Source: Pinguiococcus pyrenoidosus (lineage: Eukaryota > Sar > Pinguiophyceae > Pinguiochrysidales > Pinguiochrysidaceae). Taken from it: 52,866 nt of DNA. The notes beneath the pieces were generated by a model. The model made no database searches. It was not told where the DNA came from and saw only the letters and a program-made list of their open reading frames with translations. The number at the start of each line of letters is the position of its first letter. The first letter of the stretch is position 1. The position numbers were made by a program, and so were the translations under genes. The DNA lies in the NCBI GenBank assembly GCA_019677205.1, contig JAAMXY010000625.1:1-52866 (forward strand). Direction: 5' to 3'. Of this stretch, positions 18,949 through 29,544 are shown piece by piece.

Positions 18949-21567
18949 TCAAAACTTCTGAAGCGGTTCCATGCGCTCGTAGAATTCGTTCAACTCGGCA
19001 ATCACGGACTCAAACTGTCCTGAGCCAACCTTCTCAAGACTGCGTCGAATCCAATCCGGCAGCATGTCCTCCACGTGGGGCGTGTGGTACCTGGAGTCGA
19101 CGCACAAAATCGTGGCAAAATCCCCAATGTGTCGAATGGCTCGCCCGATGCTCTGGTTGACTGCAGACAGGCAAAGGCCTTGGTAGAAGTCCTGCGCATA
19201 CCGCTGAGATTCGCTGGGGGGGCTTCTCTTCAATGCGGACACCACGGAGCCGACGTATCTCATCCGTTCTTGCATCTCTGGGTCGCGCGCATCGGCGTAC
19301 GGCAGTCCGATCATCAGGACGCACCGGCACAGCTCGTCCTTGAAGTTGATTCCCTCGCTGAGCTTGCCGCCCACGATGGAAAGCAAGACGGCGGTGCCGC
19401 AGCTGCCGCCGTCCGGCGCGCCTCCTTGGATCTTGCCCCGGAATGCTTCCAAGAGCGGCTCGATCTCGTCTGCCCGTCGAGGCTCTCTGAAGATGCTTGA
19501 CGACCTTCGCGCCAAGCGCTTCGCAGTTGGAGCTGTCTTTCCCGGCGACGCTCCGAGCGCCTCTTCGAGGCGCTGCCACAGCCCGCTTCTCCGCCAGCGA
19601 TCGCTAAGCTGAGCTTCGTAGGCGAAGGACGGCAAGAACACCACGATCCCGCCTCTCACCGTCTCTGCCACGTTGAGGAGCAGGTGCCCAAGTTCATCCA
19701 TAACTGCCGGGTTGGTGCGCATCTTGTGGGTCAGCTTCAGCTCCCGGCCGGTCGGGCCGAATCCGATGGACCTCGCGAGGACGTGCTCGCTCGGGACGAC
19801 GTGCCCGCACGCAAACTTGTGGAGGGAGTCCTCGGGTACCTGCGGGAAGAGCTGCGCCACGAGAAAGTCCAAAGGCTTGAGGGTGCCACCCACCAGAAGG
19901 AGGGCGCGGCTCTTCTCCAGGAGCTCCTCAAAGACCGGCGCCGGATTGAGCGAAACGAACTTGAGCGAGGCGCTCACCTCGGCCTGGTGATGGAAACTGC
20001 TCGCTGGCAGGTGCTTCCCCGTGCCGCTTTTTGTGGTGGTTGGCGCCGTTGCTTTGCTGATGACGAAGCGCCCGTCCTCGCGGGTTCTCAGCAGCGCGTG
20101 AATGAGGTCTTGGACGGGCGAAAGGTCTGATACGTGTGACGCCTGTGCGGCCACACCGGCGCCCTCGCCGTGCGCTCGAGATGCCCAGGCCCAGAAGTGG
20201 TGGACTCTCTTGGCAATCTCCGACTTGATCATGTATCTCTCGAGCTTGAAGAGGTTGAGGTGGTCCAAGTCCAGACGGAAAGTCAGCTCTGTTGCCGTCA
20301 GAGCCGCTTGGGCTTCGGTGGCGGCCTCGCCATTCCCCGCCTGGAACAGGAGCTTCGCGAGCGCGCTGACGAGCCGGAGAAGCTGCCGGATGTACATCAG
20401 GTTCTGGCCTCTGAGCCGCTTCTTGTAGCGCTTCTCGTACTCGGCCAAGGCATCCTTGGCCCTACAGATCTGCGGGAGGGACAGGAAGACGTTGGAGACG
20501 CCGTTTGCCGCGTCCACCACGTTGTGGGCTTCATCCATGATGACGACGGCGTTCGAGAGCTGGATCCCGAGGGCGTCTCGAGCGGACGCAGCCAGAAGCG
20601 CCGTGTACGGAGCGATGAGAATCTCGGCCTCCTTGGACGCCCTCCGAGCAGTATAGTAGGGGCAGCACACCGCATGCTTGCCCGCCTGGACGGCTTCTTC
20701 GATGTCCGACACGTGGCTAAGCAAGTCATCCGCGCCTTCTGCCATGCGCCTCGAGTGGTGGAACTCGCATCCCTTGCTCTTCTTCTCTCGCAGATCCAGG
20801 CAGTGATCGTTCAGTCGCTGTCCCGACAGCGACTTCTCCACCTTGTCCCCATGGACACAAAGCTGATCGCGAGACCCAATCGTCACCGCTCGGACATTGG
20901 GGAAGAGTGGCGCCAGCCTCTGCAGCTCCGAGGTGAACTGCGCCAGCTGCGAATGCGTCCGCGAGCAGTAGATGATCCGAGCGGGCATCTCGTCCGGCTC
21001 CGCCAGCTCCTCAGCTTCGGAATCGCTCTCCGAGGAGGCTTCCGCGTCGCTGGCGTAGGCCTTTGGTATGAAGGTCTCCTCGATGTTCTCCTGCTCTTCG
21101 ATGCTTGCGCCGCTCGGGTCTCTTTCTGCGTTTCGCGCCATTTTCCGACCGATCAGCTCGGTTCTGCGGCGCATCTTTGCTTTTCCATGGCTTCGCAGGC
21201 GCTCACGAAGTCTCTCCTCTCGATCGAAGCGGCGATTCAGACCGTCAAGCTCGGCGCGAAGCGCTTGTGTGTTGCCCGATAGCCAGTCCGCGTTGTCGAT
21301 CTCTTTTCTCAGCTCGGCTTTCCTCCGCGACTGTCGCGCTTCGTGGCGTCGGAGCCAGAAGAGCGACGCGCACAGAAGGCTGAGCGTCTTGCCGGTGCCG
21401 GTGGGGCTCTCAAAGATGCCGACGCCGCCGCTTTCGATGGCGTCCACGAGCGCCGCCATCAGCTGACGCTGCACGCCATAGGGTGTGAAGGGGAAAGGTG
21501 GGTCCTGCGCGTCCGGATCGCACGGCACCACCTCCTGGCCAGAACTGGGGCGCTTGGACGCCGCCAT
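18949..21567 (-). CDS. DDX11: DDX11/CHL1-family iron-sulfur DNA helicase
   Basis: Single exon, 872 aa. ATG at 21567 is the first in a frame that otherwise opens from a TTG. It shows the XPD-like superfamily 2 layout: FPFTPYGVQRQLM (Q-motif region, 25-37), Walker A GIFESPTGTGKT (50-61), SRTHSQL (202-208), four Fe-S cluster cysteines (Cys237, 256, 267 and 302, the last in CCPYY), DEAH box (345-348), and C-terminal motifs GGKLSEGINF, a GLPY segment and QSIGRAIRH. GIFESPTGTGK and the long insert before motif Ia are typical of DDX11/Chl1 rather than XPD, FANCJ or RTEL1. Chl1 acts in sister-chromatid cohesion and lagging-strand replication. All catalytic and cluster residues are present. The gene ends 150 bp from the stop of NCAPG2. 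Confidence 0.9.
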   Translation of the reverse strand: MAASKRPSSGQEVVPCDPDAQDPPFPFTPYGVQRQLMAALVDAIESGGVGIFESPTGTGKTLSLLCASLFWLRRHEARQSRRKAELRKEIDNADWLSGNTQALRAELDGLNRRFDREERLRERLRSHGKAKMRRRTELIGRKMARNAERDPSGASIEEQENIEETFIPKAYASDAEASSESDSEAEELAEPDEMPARIIYCSRTHSQLAQFTSELQRLAPLFPNVRAVTIGSRDQLCVHGDKVEKSLSGQRLNDHCLDLREKKSKGCEFHHSRRMAEGADDLLSHVSDIEEAVQAGKHAVCCPYYTARRASKEAEILIAPYTALLAASARDALGIQLSNAVVIMDEAHNVVDAANGVSNVFLSLPQICRAKDALAEYEKRYKKRLRGQNLMYIRQLLRLVSALAKLLFQAGNGEAATEAQAALTATELTFRLDLDHLNLFKLERYMIKSEIAKRVHHFWAWASRAHGEGAGVAAQASHVSDLSPVQDLIHALLRTREDGRFVISKATAPTTTKSGTGKHLPASSFHHQAEVSASLKFVSLNPAPVFEELLEKSRALLLVGGTLKPLDFLVAQLFPQVPEDSLHKFACGHVVPSEHVLARSIGFGPTGRELKLTHKMRTNPAVMDELGHLLLNVAETVRGGIVVFLPSFAYEAQLSDRWRRSGLWQRLEEALGASPGKTAPTAKRLARRSSSIFREPRRADEIEPLLEAFRGKIQGGAPDGGSCGTAVLLSIVGGKLSEGINFKDELCRCVLMIGLPYADARDPEMQERMRYVGSVVSALKRSPPSESQRYAQDFYQGLCLSAVNQSIGRAIRHIGDFATILCVDSRYHTPHVEDMLPDWIRRSLEKVGSGQFESVIAELNEFYERMEPLQKF

Positions 21568-21982
21568 GGCGGCGCAAGCGGCGCTACAGGCGGCGACTGG
21601 CAATTCAAACGGAAAAGCGCGGGAAAAGCGCCGCGAAGCGCCATCCCTGTTGTTTTCATCCTTGGCGACCTGCGTCACTCCTCCGGCGCGCTCCGGCGCG
21701 CGAAGCTCCTTGAAGGGCAAATCCCGCGAATCCAAAATCAAAGCAAACTTTAACTAAGTTTCAAAATGGGCTGCACCGCAACGCCCAAAACTTTAGTGAG
21801 GCCCTGTCAAGGCGTGATAAGGCGAGATTTCCGTTTGGAAAGGCATTTGGAAAGGCGATTTTGGTGGCGGGAAACACTGGCGTGAGTTGAGGTTGTAGTA
21901 CCAAAGCTGAACGCCACGGATTTGTTCAGCTCGCACCGCACGTCGCTCGCCGCACAACTCTCTCGACCGACTTTGTAGAAAG
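21568..21982. promoter_or_regulatory. Divergent promoter region, DDX11 / Rieske gene
   Basis: 415 bp. GCGGGAAA, an E2F-type core, occurs at 21619-21626, about 52 bases upstream of the DDX11 ATG, and again at 21867-21874. A locally AT-rich patch lies at 21728-21770. Consensus match only. Confidence 0.4.
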
Positions 21983-23241
21983 ATGATCAAGCAACTTCTC
22001 GTGGCGCTCTCTCTCGCGGCGGTGCCGGCCATGGCCTTCGGTACGTAAGCCCCGTAGGATCTTTCCCCCCTCCTGCGCCGGAGCACCGGCGGCCTGCACT
22101 TCGCCGCCCTTGCGGCGGCGGATCGGCCACGAGAGGGGCCGCTCTGCCGTTGTGCGGACTGTGGGACCCCTGTGTGAGCGTGTGTGGCGAGAGAGACGCG
22201 ATGCGCGCCTGCGCGCGCGCGAAAAGCGAAGAGCACGTCAGCTGTCCGAAGCCCGGCGGGACTGGTGGAGTGGTTGAGTTGGCCCCAACGTGCGCCGAGC
22301 GGTGTTCCGTGACCTCTTGGCTCAGCGAGGATGCCGCGTGCGCCGAGAGTCCCAGTTGCGGAGCGTGAAGAGGCTGAGAGGGGAAATTCTCGAGGCAAAC
22401 GAAGCGGAGAGAACCATTTGGAAAGACAGGAAAGTGCAAGTGCCGGAGGTTGGACTTGGGCGGCAAGGCTACTTTGCGTGTGGCATCCCACCGTGGTCGT
22501 CTCTCTGAAGCGCTCTGCAGGAACTGGCCTCGCTGGCGGTCAAGTGCCCATGGTCTGACCCATTTTCTGCTTCTCTCCTGCGTCCTGCAGTGTCCAAGGC
22601 TGGACTCCCCGCCTCCGCCAAGGTCGCGCGGGCCACGTCCGCCCTCTCCATGATGGCGGCGCCCCGGGCAAAGAAGGAATGGGTCTCTGTGCTCAAGGTG
22701 GGTGCAACGACTCGTGATGTCCCTGCCGAAATGCCTCGTTCTTTTCTGTTCCGTTCTGCTCTTTTCCGTTTTGCTCGGCTCTGCTCCGTTTTGCTCGGCT
22801 CGGCTCTGACGGGCGTTGTTGCAGACCAATCAAATCGGCAAGGGGGAACTTGTCCCGGTCGAGACCGACGGCCTCAGCCTTCTGATCGCTGCTGACACGG
22901 ATGGCTCTATCTACTGCATTGCGAACGTCTGCCCGCACCTGGGCACCCCCCTGGACCAGGGCACCGTGGCCAACGGCGTCATCGTCTGCCCGCTTCACAA
23001 GACCGCGTTCAGCCTCAAGACCGGCGACGTCGTCGGCGAGTGGTGCCCCTTCCCGCCCATCCTCGGCCCGATGGTGCTCGGCAAGCTCGAGCCGGCGAAG
23101 AACGTCGCCATCTTCCCCGTTCGCTCGTCAGGCTCCAGCATTCAGGTTCAGGTGAACAAGAACCTGAAGTCGGAGTTCGAGTCCAACTACTGGGCCGGCC
23201 TCTTGGACGCCAAGGGCAAGGCCACCGGCGAATACTACTAA
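21983..23241 (+). CDS. Plastid-targeted Rieske [2Fe-2S] protein
   Basis: Three exons, join(21983..22040,22591..22697,22825..23241), 193 aa. Exon 1 codes only the ER signal peptide, ending AMAF, with the Phe expected at +1 of signal peptide cleavage in secondary red plastids. Exon 2 codes a Ser/Ala/basic transit-like stretch, and exon 3 the mature domain. The Rieske ligands are CPH (Cys91, His93) and CPLH (Cys110, His113). The fold is compact and soluble, like NirD or bacterial Rieske ferredoxins, with no membrane anchor, so it is not the cytochrome b6f Rieske subunit. The likely role is an electron carrier or a small oxygenase-associated ferredoxin in the stroma. The partner is unknown. Confidence 0.85.
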
Positions 23242-23716
23242 AGCAACTGTTCGGAATCGAGGCGGTGTCTGGTGCACGGTTGCTAGTGGTTTCTTGAGCT
23301 TGAGTGACTTGTATCAGCGCTCGTCCTCGGCATTCAGCAGACCTAGGAGAATTGGAATCTAATCTGCGTTTTTCAGTAAGGTCACGTTCAAGCGCGGAGG
23401 CGTACACTGAATGAATGTATAAATGAGCCGTTGTCCGTCTACATTCTTGAGCGGGTCGCCTGGGAGGGATGGAGCTTCTGTCTCATTCCTCTGTCCGCGC
23501 AAGCGGTGATCGCCTGACCGTACTGTAGTGCTAGAGCCGACGGGTGTGGATGTGAGGTCTGCAGAAATTCAAGGACATTGTGCTAAATCCACCAAAGCTC
23601 CGCGTCCCTTGCTTCAACGAGGTTCTCACATGGGAGAGAAAAATCTCCCGAGACCAGCCGCCTCGGCGGAACATACGCACATGTGCCTAGGTGCATCGAA
23701 TCTACAACCTTCCTAG
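23242..23716. other. Convergent gap, nothing recognised
   Basis: About 475 bp between the stop codons of the Rieske gene and the plastid methyltransferase gene. It should contain both 3' untranslated regions. I see no gene or clear repeat. Confidence 0.4.
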
Positions 23717-24818
23717 CTACAGAGGCACGAGTAGCTGCGGCTCTTTTCGTATGGCGCTCACTGCGTACAGCGGATCCTTGCCGTCCTGGCCGTCCCTCAG
23801 CACGGTGACCTTTGGCTCGGCGAACATGCCGTTCGAGAAGTGCAAGTAGGATCCCACGGTGTATGCATGGGTCACGGCGTCCTTTCCAGTCCACAAGCTG
23901 ACCGCCTTCGTGATAAAGAGGCGATCCCCAAAAACTACGAGACGAACGTCCCAGTCAGCTCGTCTCGTATTGGCCCGATCGTTGCGCAAAGATGTGAAGG
24001 TATGCACGAACCAATATGAATCGCCCCGCCAGGTTTCAAAACTCGCGCTGCGTCTGTGAAGACAGCCTGTGGGTTGACCAAGTAGTCGACACTCAGGCTG
24101 CAGAGGACCATGTCGAAGGTTGCATCCTCGTACGGCAAGAGCGCTTCCTTGCCATGGCCTTCGTTCAAGTTTCTCACGACAAAATCGTTGAGCACGTCGT
24201 TCGCTTGCAGCTCCGCCGCGTTCATCCCCAATCCGCTGACCCGACCGACCCCATTCTTCTCCGCGAGGCTGAACGACTTGGGCAAGTGGGACGTCCAGCT
24301 CGAGCACAGGTCCAAGACGTTCAAGTCCTCCGCCTGCTTCCCCATCGCTGCAGCTTGCTTGCGAATGCTCTTTTCGTAGTATGCTCTCATCGCCGCCACA
24401 GCTTGCTCGTCAACGTGCTGTACAAATCTGAAGGGCAGGACGTTGCTGAGAGCCCAGCCGCACCAAAGAGGAGAGCTTTCCGGAGAACCTTGGGGGCATG
24501 CTGCAAGAAACGCATGCTGCAAGAAACGCAAGCTGCAAGAAACGCAAGCTGCCGGAAAAACGCTTACCGAGGCACCTCATAGAACTCGTTGTCTGACGTG
24601 CCATCAAGTCTTGCAAAGTCTTCGTTGGAGTATGGCCAACTCTCCTCCCAGTCCACGTCCTCCAGCGCGCCCTCCACTTCTTCCTTGGACGGCGGCTTGA
24701 TCTTGGCCTCCGCCATCGGCGCCACGGCAAGCGCCATCGGCACCGAAAGACCCAAGGTCACGAGATCGCGCCGATGGTACTGCGCCGAGCGCGTCATCCC
24801 CCCCCGCACTGACTGCAT
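23717..24818 (-). CDS. Plastid SAM-dependent methyltransferase with twin-arginine signal
   Basis: Three exons, complement(join(23717..23934,24012..24427,24568..24818)), 294 aa. Splices are GTAAGC...TTCAG and GTTCGT...CGTAG, both restoring the frame. Residues 14-38 carry a twin arginine (RRDLVTLGL, Arg16-Arg17), a hydrophobic core and an AEA cleavage site, which is the form of a Tat signal for the thylakoid lumen. The catalytic domain has motif I LDLCSSWTSHLP, then the acidic and post-motif stretches DMVLCSL and LKPGG, and a late block resembling RLFITKAVSLW. This LDLCSSW type occurs in plant and algal plastid methyltransferases of unknown substrate. With this ATG only 15 residues precede the RR, too few for an ER signal plus transit peptide, so a 5' exon may be missing; a possible acceptor (CCTGCAG) lies just upstream. 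Confidence 0.78.
24493..24553. repeat. 16-bp tandem repeat inside a methyltransferase intron
   Basis: Three to four copies of CTGCAAGAAACGCA(A/T)G on the plus strand, within intron 1 of the minus-strand methyltransferase. On the transcribed strand each unit ends TTTCTTGCAG and looks like a 3' splice site. The acceptor that restores the frame is a later one (CCCTTCAG at about 24433-24428). Confidence 0.8.
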
Positions 24819-25023
24819 CGCAGATTCGACGCCTGCAGGATATGTTCATTGGGCGTCAATCTCCGTGCCTGCATACCATCTCAAGTCAACGCCACAGCGA
24901 ATTCTGCAGGCTTCGCGCCACAGCTTCGCATTCTCGGCACCTAAACCTCTGGCCCTTCTCTTTCTCCGTAATCCCACAACACACCAAGAAATCAAACAAG
25001 CAAACAAGCAACCAAAAATACTT

Positions 25024-25497
25024 TCACGCTGATACCATATCGACGCGATGGGCAAAGACCTCAACAACTCCGCCTCTTTCTCCGTCCGAACCTGGGTCAG
25101 CGCCCTTCTTGCGATGTCTCCGGCACCTCTCCGAGCAGTACAGCACGTCGTCCCACACGTCCGCCCACTTCTTCCGCCACGCGAAGGGTTTGCCGCAAGT
25201 GGCGCACGTCTGCGGCAGAAGTGCGCACCGCGTCAGGCTGGAGAGGTCTCTGTCCGCCTTCGGCGCACGCACCTTTGTGGGCAGATCCCCTTTCTTGCGG
25301 TGCTTGCCCCCCTTCCTGTCCGCTCCGTCGCGACCTCGACGAGCCCACAGCGCCACGCTGTGTCCGGGAAGGCTCCGAAGCCCTCTCGCTAGTCCGGGAA
25401 CTCGACGCCAGGCCGCGCCATGTGGCGCCAACCGGTACGCTCTGGACAGCATGGTGATGGAGCCCAAGAGGGCCACAGTCCGCAAGCAGTTCGGCAT
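25024..25497 (-). CDS. DUF2256 small zinc-binding protein
   Basis: 157 aa from the first ATG in frame at 25497; the frame is open upstream only from a TTG. A second ATG sits at residue 16. The C-terminal part holds the DUF2256 signature, CATCGKPFAWRKKWADVW followed by YCSERCRR. Cys98, Cys101, Cys121 and Cys125 are suited to one zinc ion. The first 90 residues are rich in Arg, Ala and Ser with almost no acidic residues, which suggests a mitochondrial or plastid presequence (inference). Bacterial DUF2256 proteins are about 50 residues and their function is not established, although they often lie near photolyase/cryptochrome-type genes. The gene is the second of two consecutive minus-strand genes, the only break in alternation after 10.6 kb. 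Confidence 0.78.
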   Translation of the reverse strand: MPNCLRTVALLGSITMLSRAYRLAPHGAAWRRVPGLARGLRSLPGHSVALWARRGRDGADRKGGKHRKKGDLPTKVRAPKADRDLSSLTRCALLPQTCATCGKPFAWRKKWADVWDDVLYCSERCRRHRKKGADPGSDGERGGVVEVFAHRVDMVSA

Positions 25498-25893
25498 GAA
25501 CCAAAATCCGGCGAAAAGGCGCGTCAAAAGGCGCGCGAAATGGCGTTCTGCGGCTTCGGAGGCGTTTTGAGTAGTCAGCAGAATCCAGAAAATGGCGGGA
25601 AAATCGGAAGCTGAAAAAAAGCGGAAGGTCGGATTCGTTTTGAATATGAAAAGGGGGCACGTTCCATTTAAAACCACGATCTTTTCTCGATATTGCTTTG
25701 TCAAACCACATTAAGTCTAATTTTTCTGTATATTTATAAATTTATTCTATGATGGAATCGTTCAGCATCAGTGAAAAGGCTGGTCAACTGTAACCAATCC
25801 GAGGCTCCCGTACAGTTTTGCTTTGGAAGCAGCCAATGCTTTTGCAGCGGGTATCGCACCTTCTCCAACCCTAGGCTGCGTGGCCATCTCAAG
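25498..25893. promoter_or_regulatory. Divergent promoter region with AT-rich islet, DUF2256 / Wntless-like
   Basis: 396 bp. It contains GCGGGAAA at 25595-25602 and a strongly AT-rich islet at about 25690-25765 (TATATTTATAAATTTATTC core), in an otherwise GC-rich region. No gene seen. Confidence 0.4.
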
Positions 25894-27419
25894 ATGTTCG
25901 CTCTGGAGGAGAACGGCTTGGGCCGCCGGCCCCTGCGGGGTCGCTACTGGATAGGCAGTGCATTGGCCGCCGGTACGCTTTCCGCCTCTTAAGCCGGGGA
26001 TCTCCTGCATTCTTCGGCGATAAACCCGGATTTCTCGCATACGTCGCAGGATTCATCCTCATTTCCACCCTCAGCATTGTACTGCCTAGCGCCGGCATTT
26101 CCAAACCGGTTGCAGAGAACCTGGCTGTGGATGACTTTCCCCTGGGCGCCAGCAATGCCACCTGCGAGGTGGACGAGAACAACGTTTTCCTCCCGCAGCC
26201 GCTATCGAGATGCTGGTCGCAGTTCATCGACATCGACGACCGCTTGACTCAGTTCGTGGCGTTGCAGATGAGGCCGAACCCGCCGAGTGGGCAAGGCGAC
26301 TGGGACGGCCGACTGTATGTGCGCTGGCATGGCAAGCGCCGCGACAATGGGGACTGGGAGGAGATCGCCACGGACGACATCCGCAGGGCTGCTGACTGCG
26401 ACGCCGCTGGCGACTGCGACAAATTTTGGGTGGGAGCCTTCCTGTCCGCGATCTACAACGAGTACTTCCTCATCGTGCAGCTTCTGGAGGGCAGCGACGA
26501 CCTCGTCTCCGCGGACTTCTCCATCAAGTTTGGCAGGCGAGACTTCGAAGGCATGTTCCTGGCACTGAAGACGCTGCTGCTCTTCGGTTCTGCCGTCCTG
26601 CTTGCTGGCCACCTCCACGTGACGACGTCAGTGAAAGGCAATCCTGCGTCGCTGGGGCCTTTTGCGGACCGCTTCATGACGACCCTGATCGTCCTCTTGG
26701 TGCTCCTGAACAACCCCGTGTACGGTCTCCGCTTCACGAGCGTCTTCTGGCTCATCCCAGATCTCCTGTTCCGCGCGGTCGCGGTGGGCTTCATGCTTGT
26801 GCTGTGGAGCCTCTTTCTGACGAGGCTAGCCAGCGGCAACCTCATTCGGATGTCGTTTTGGGGTGTCATTCTGTGGATCGTGGTCCCGTTCATGGCGGCG
26901 GACTTCGAGTGGCTCCGGAGGCTCACTGCGGAGCCTCTGTATGACTGGCAGGATGGAGCCGCGTCCTTCCGAGCACCTCTGTACTTGGTCAGCGTCGGTT
27001 TCCTGCTTTTCCTGCTCCTGGTGCTAACGCAGGCCTTCCGCATCCACGGAAAGCTGAACGGCAAGGACTGGAGAATCCGATTCATCTTCGGCGCGCATCT
27101 CTTCGCTGCAATCTTCCTCTCGATCCTAATGATCGCGGCCATGTTCTATCGGGCCAACATTGGCGGCAATGTGCGCTTCGCTACCCCGTCCTTGCAGGAC
27201 ACGGGCGCGACGGCCGTGATCTTCCTCGTGTTCATCAACGCCTACGTCATGGTGCTGTCCTTCATTCAGCATGGCGAGCAAACGACAGCAGTTGAACGCT
27301 TTGACGACATGCAGATCGAGCTGAGGAATCATGCGTCTCTTGATGAGGAGAAGGGAACTCCGAATCCCCTTACTGGCGGAAGAGGATGGAGCTTCGAGGG
27401 CGAGGAGGAGAGCGGTTAG
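25894..27419 (+). CDS. Wntless/TMEM181-like multi-pass membrane protein
   Basis: Two exons, join(25894..25972,26050..27419), 482 aa. The frame of exon 2 has no usable ATG; joining it to the ATG at 25894 through a 77-bp intron (GTACGC...CGCAG, phase 1) also completes the first membrane helix (YWIGSALAA joined to GFILISTLSIVL). Then comes a luminal domain of about 150 residues with several Cys, followed by seven predicted membrane helices (from FLALKTLLLFG to FINAYVMVLSFI). One plus seven helices with an intervening luminal domain is the layout of Wntless and TMEM181. The PFADRFMTTLIVLLVLLNNPVY segment matches this superfamily well. The last 45 residues are cytosolic and acidic. Wntless escorts lipidated cargo from ER or Golgi to the surface; a cargo role here is inference. 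Confidence 0.75.
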
Positions 27420-27520
27420 CGTCAGTCCCTCCTCGCGCCGCTCAACTCGTGCACATCCGCGCGGAGCCCCTGGATGGAGCGCTCTGGGACGATCCCAGCA
27501 TACCCAGTAGTAGGGAACCG

Positions 27521-29544
27521 TTAGCGGCTTTGTCCTGGTTTTCTCTTGCTCCACATGCAGGAAGTAGGACTACCTTGTCGATCGATGACGTTGTTTTGTC
27601 TTGTGACCAGTTTCTTGAGGCGGTCGTTCTCTTGCCGCAGCTCGTCATACCTTCTGCCCCTGAAAGCCATTCCAAGAGGAAGGAGAAGGAGCGCTTGGTC
27701 AGATTCATCACCAACAGTATGGTGATGGTCGATGGGGGAGGTGATACCTTCGTGCCGCTTGCTCACTCTCTTCCAAGGCTTTGACTGACTGGGAAGAGGA
27801 AGCCGTTTGCGACGCCTCGCTGGGGTCGCCCTGAAGGCTCTTGACCGTCTCTTTCAAGGCTGCGATGAGATTGTCATCAGTGTCCGCCTTTCCAATAAGA
27901 ACGCGTATCTGTTCCTTGAGGCGCCGGTTTTCTCCCTCGACGACCACTAGCCTGTGGTTTCGCAGGTTCAGACGAGTTCAGAAGGCCCCTGCAATACCAC
28001 GAATACCACGAACGGCTTCAATCCGCACCTGGCTTTTCCTGCGTCTGCCCGACGCTTGCTAGCTGCCAGCTCGTCCTCCAGTCGGCTATTCCTGCCTTTC
28101 AGGGCGTCGAGCTGCTGTCGCCGGTCCTTCGTTATGGACTTGATCTGAGCTTCGGCCTTGGCATCGACATCCTTGGCGTCCCTCGGCTCCGGATGCTCGG
28201 GGTATTCTGGTCGTCCGCGGCGTGACAAATCCTTCTCCAGTCGCTTCACCTTTGCCCGCAGCATCACAATCTGCTGGGCTCTGCCTCGCCATCCCTCATC
28301 CACGATGGCTTGGTTGTAGCTGGAGTCCTCGCCGATTTCCTTCTTGAGAAGTGCATTCAGTCGCTGGACCTCCATCTTCTGCAGCTGCTGCCGGTGCCTC
28401 AGCTCATCATTGTGGGATCTCAAGAAGCTGAGCTCCTTGCGCGCTGCTTCTAACGCCGCCAGCGCATCTTCAGGAGTCACAAAGTCGTTGTCTGAGCCTC
28501 GCAGGGCCGACGACGCCAGTCTTTGGAGCTTGTTCCTCACGGCAGGAGACGCAACGGCATTGAGCTGCTCTTTCAGAAGCTCGATCTCCTGCTGCTTGTT
28601 CGCCAGCTGCTTCGCAGCTGCACGACTGCGATCGCGCTCGCGTTGCAAGACGACGTTGATGTTCCTCGCTTTTTTACTCAGCTCAATGATCTTGGCGTCG
28701 CGCACATCGATGTGGTCGTCACTGGCGCCGTCCATGATCCGCCGGTACTTCTCCAAGTTCACGCCGGGCGGTAGCTTCACGCTGGCCAGAAGGATCTGCA
28801 ACCAGAAGAGGCGGAAAGGGAAAAGGGTCACCTCCAGCTGCCTTTGGCTTTTTGCCTTGTTGCATGGACCTCACCTCCATGTCCTCGAGTTTTTGCGTCT
28901 TCTCGGCAAGCTCTTGAAGCAAGAGGTCGTTCTGCTGCTGCGCAGCTGCTATCTGAGGTATGCCTTGGGCATCCCAGTTGAACTCTGGAACTGTCGCAGA
29001 GTTCGCTTCCACCTTTTTCTCTTCTCTCCTAGCCCCTGCCTCTTCCTCTTCCTCTTCCTCTTCCTCTTCCTCTTCCGACTCGGCCTCGGCCTCCGCGTCA
29101 GAGTCGTGTCCTACGGCATCACCAAGACGAAAAGGAACGATTCTTTCGTCAGGAAAGTTGGCTTTCCAATGGATTCAGCGAGAAGCGCTGGCCAGGAGCT
29201 CAGGAGCGACTTTGGACCATTTCTCCAGGGTTTGGAAGACTCTTCCCGGCCAAGCAACGAAGGAGAATGCCATGCAAAGATCCAAAAGAGGTCAGATTCA
29301 CCTTGATCTGCTTCCAGTTCCGCCACCATCTCCGCTTCGCGCCGCAGCTCTTCGAGCCGCCATCTCTCAAAATCTTCTGGGCGCACCTCAAAGCTGATCT
29401 GTGCGCATCGCGGTATCCAAAGTTGATCGTACGCGTGTTATCTTTGGGCGCGAGGCGTGGACAAGTTCAAAACAGACGATGCACCTGCTGTGTGCCACTC
29501 GGACTTTGGCTGCCCGAGACTTGCGTCACGACGCGCCTGGCCAT
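27521..29544 (-). CDS. CCDC13-like coiled-coil protein (probable ciliary)
   Basis: Six exons, complement(join(27521..27659,27748..27951,28029..28795,28876..29111,29302..29398,29485..29544)), 500 aa. All junctions are GT-AG and phase-compatible. The first exon (20 codons, ATG at 29544) is the least certain, and the last exon may instead splice onward at GTAGTC near 27560. The protein is nearly all coiled coil after an acidic block (about 12 Glu in a row). The segment LPPGVNLEKYRRIMDG...DAKIIELSKKARN followed by long heptads resembles CCDC13, which sits at centriolar satellites and is needed for ciliogenesis in animals. I recognised it by eye only. With IFT27 nearby this supports a flagellated organism. 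Convergent with the Wntless-like gene, 101 bp apart. Confidence 0.58.
29040..29078. repeat. (CTTCCT)n coding repeat (poly-Glu) in the CCDC13-like gene
   Basis: About six CTTCCT units on the plus strand, read as Glu-Glu on the coding strand, inside exon 3. Confidence 0.85.

Noticed and set aside
24846-25067. 73-codon minus-strand frame as a missing first exon of the plastid methyltransferase
   Set aside because: Starts from TTG, partly overlaps the end of the DUF2256 gene, and gives no convincing signal peptide in frame with the next exon.
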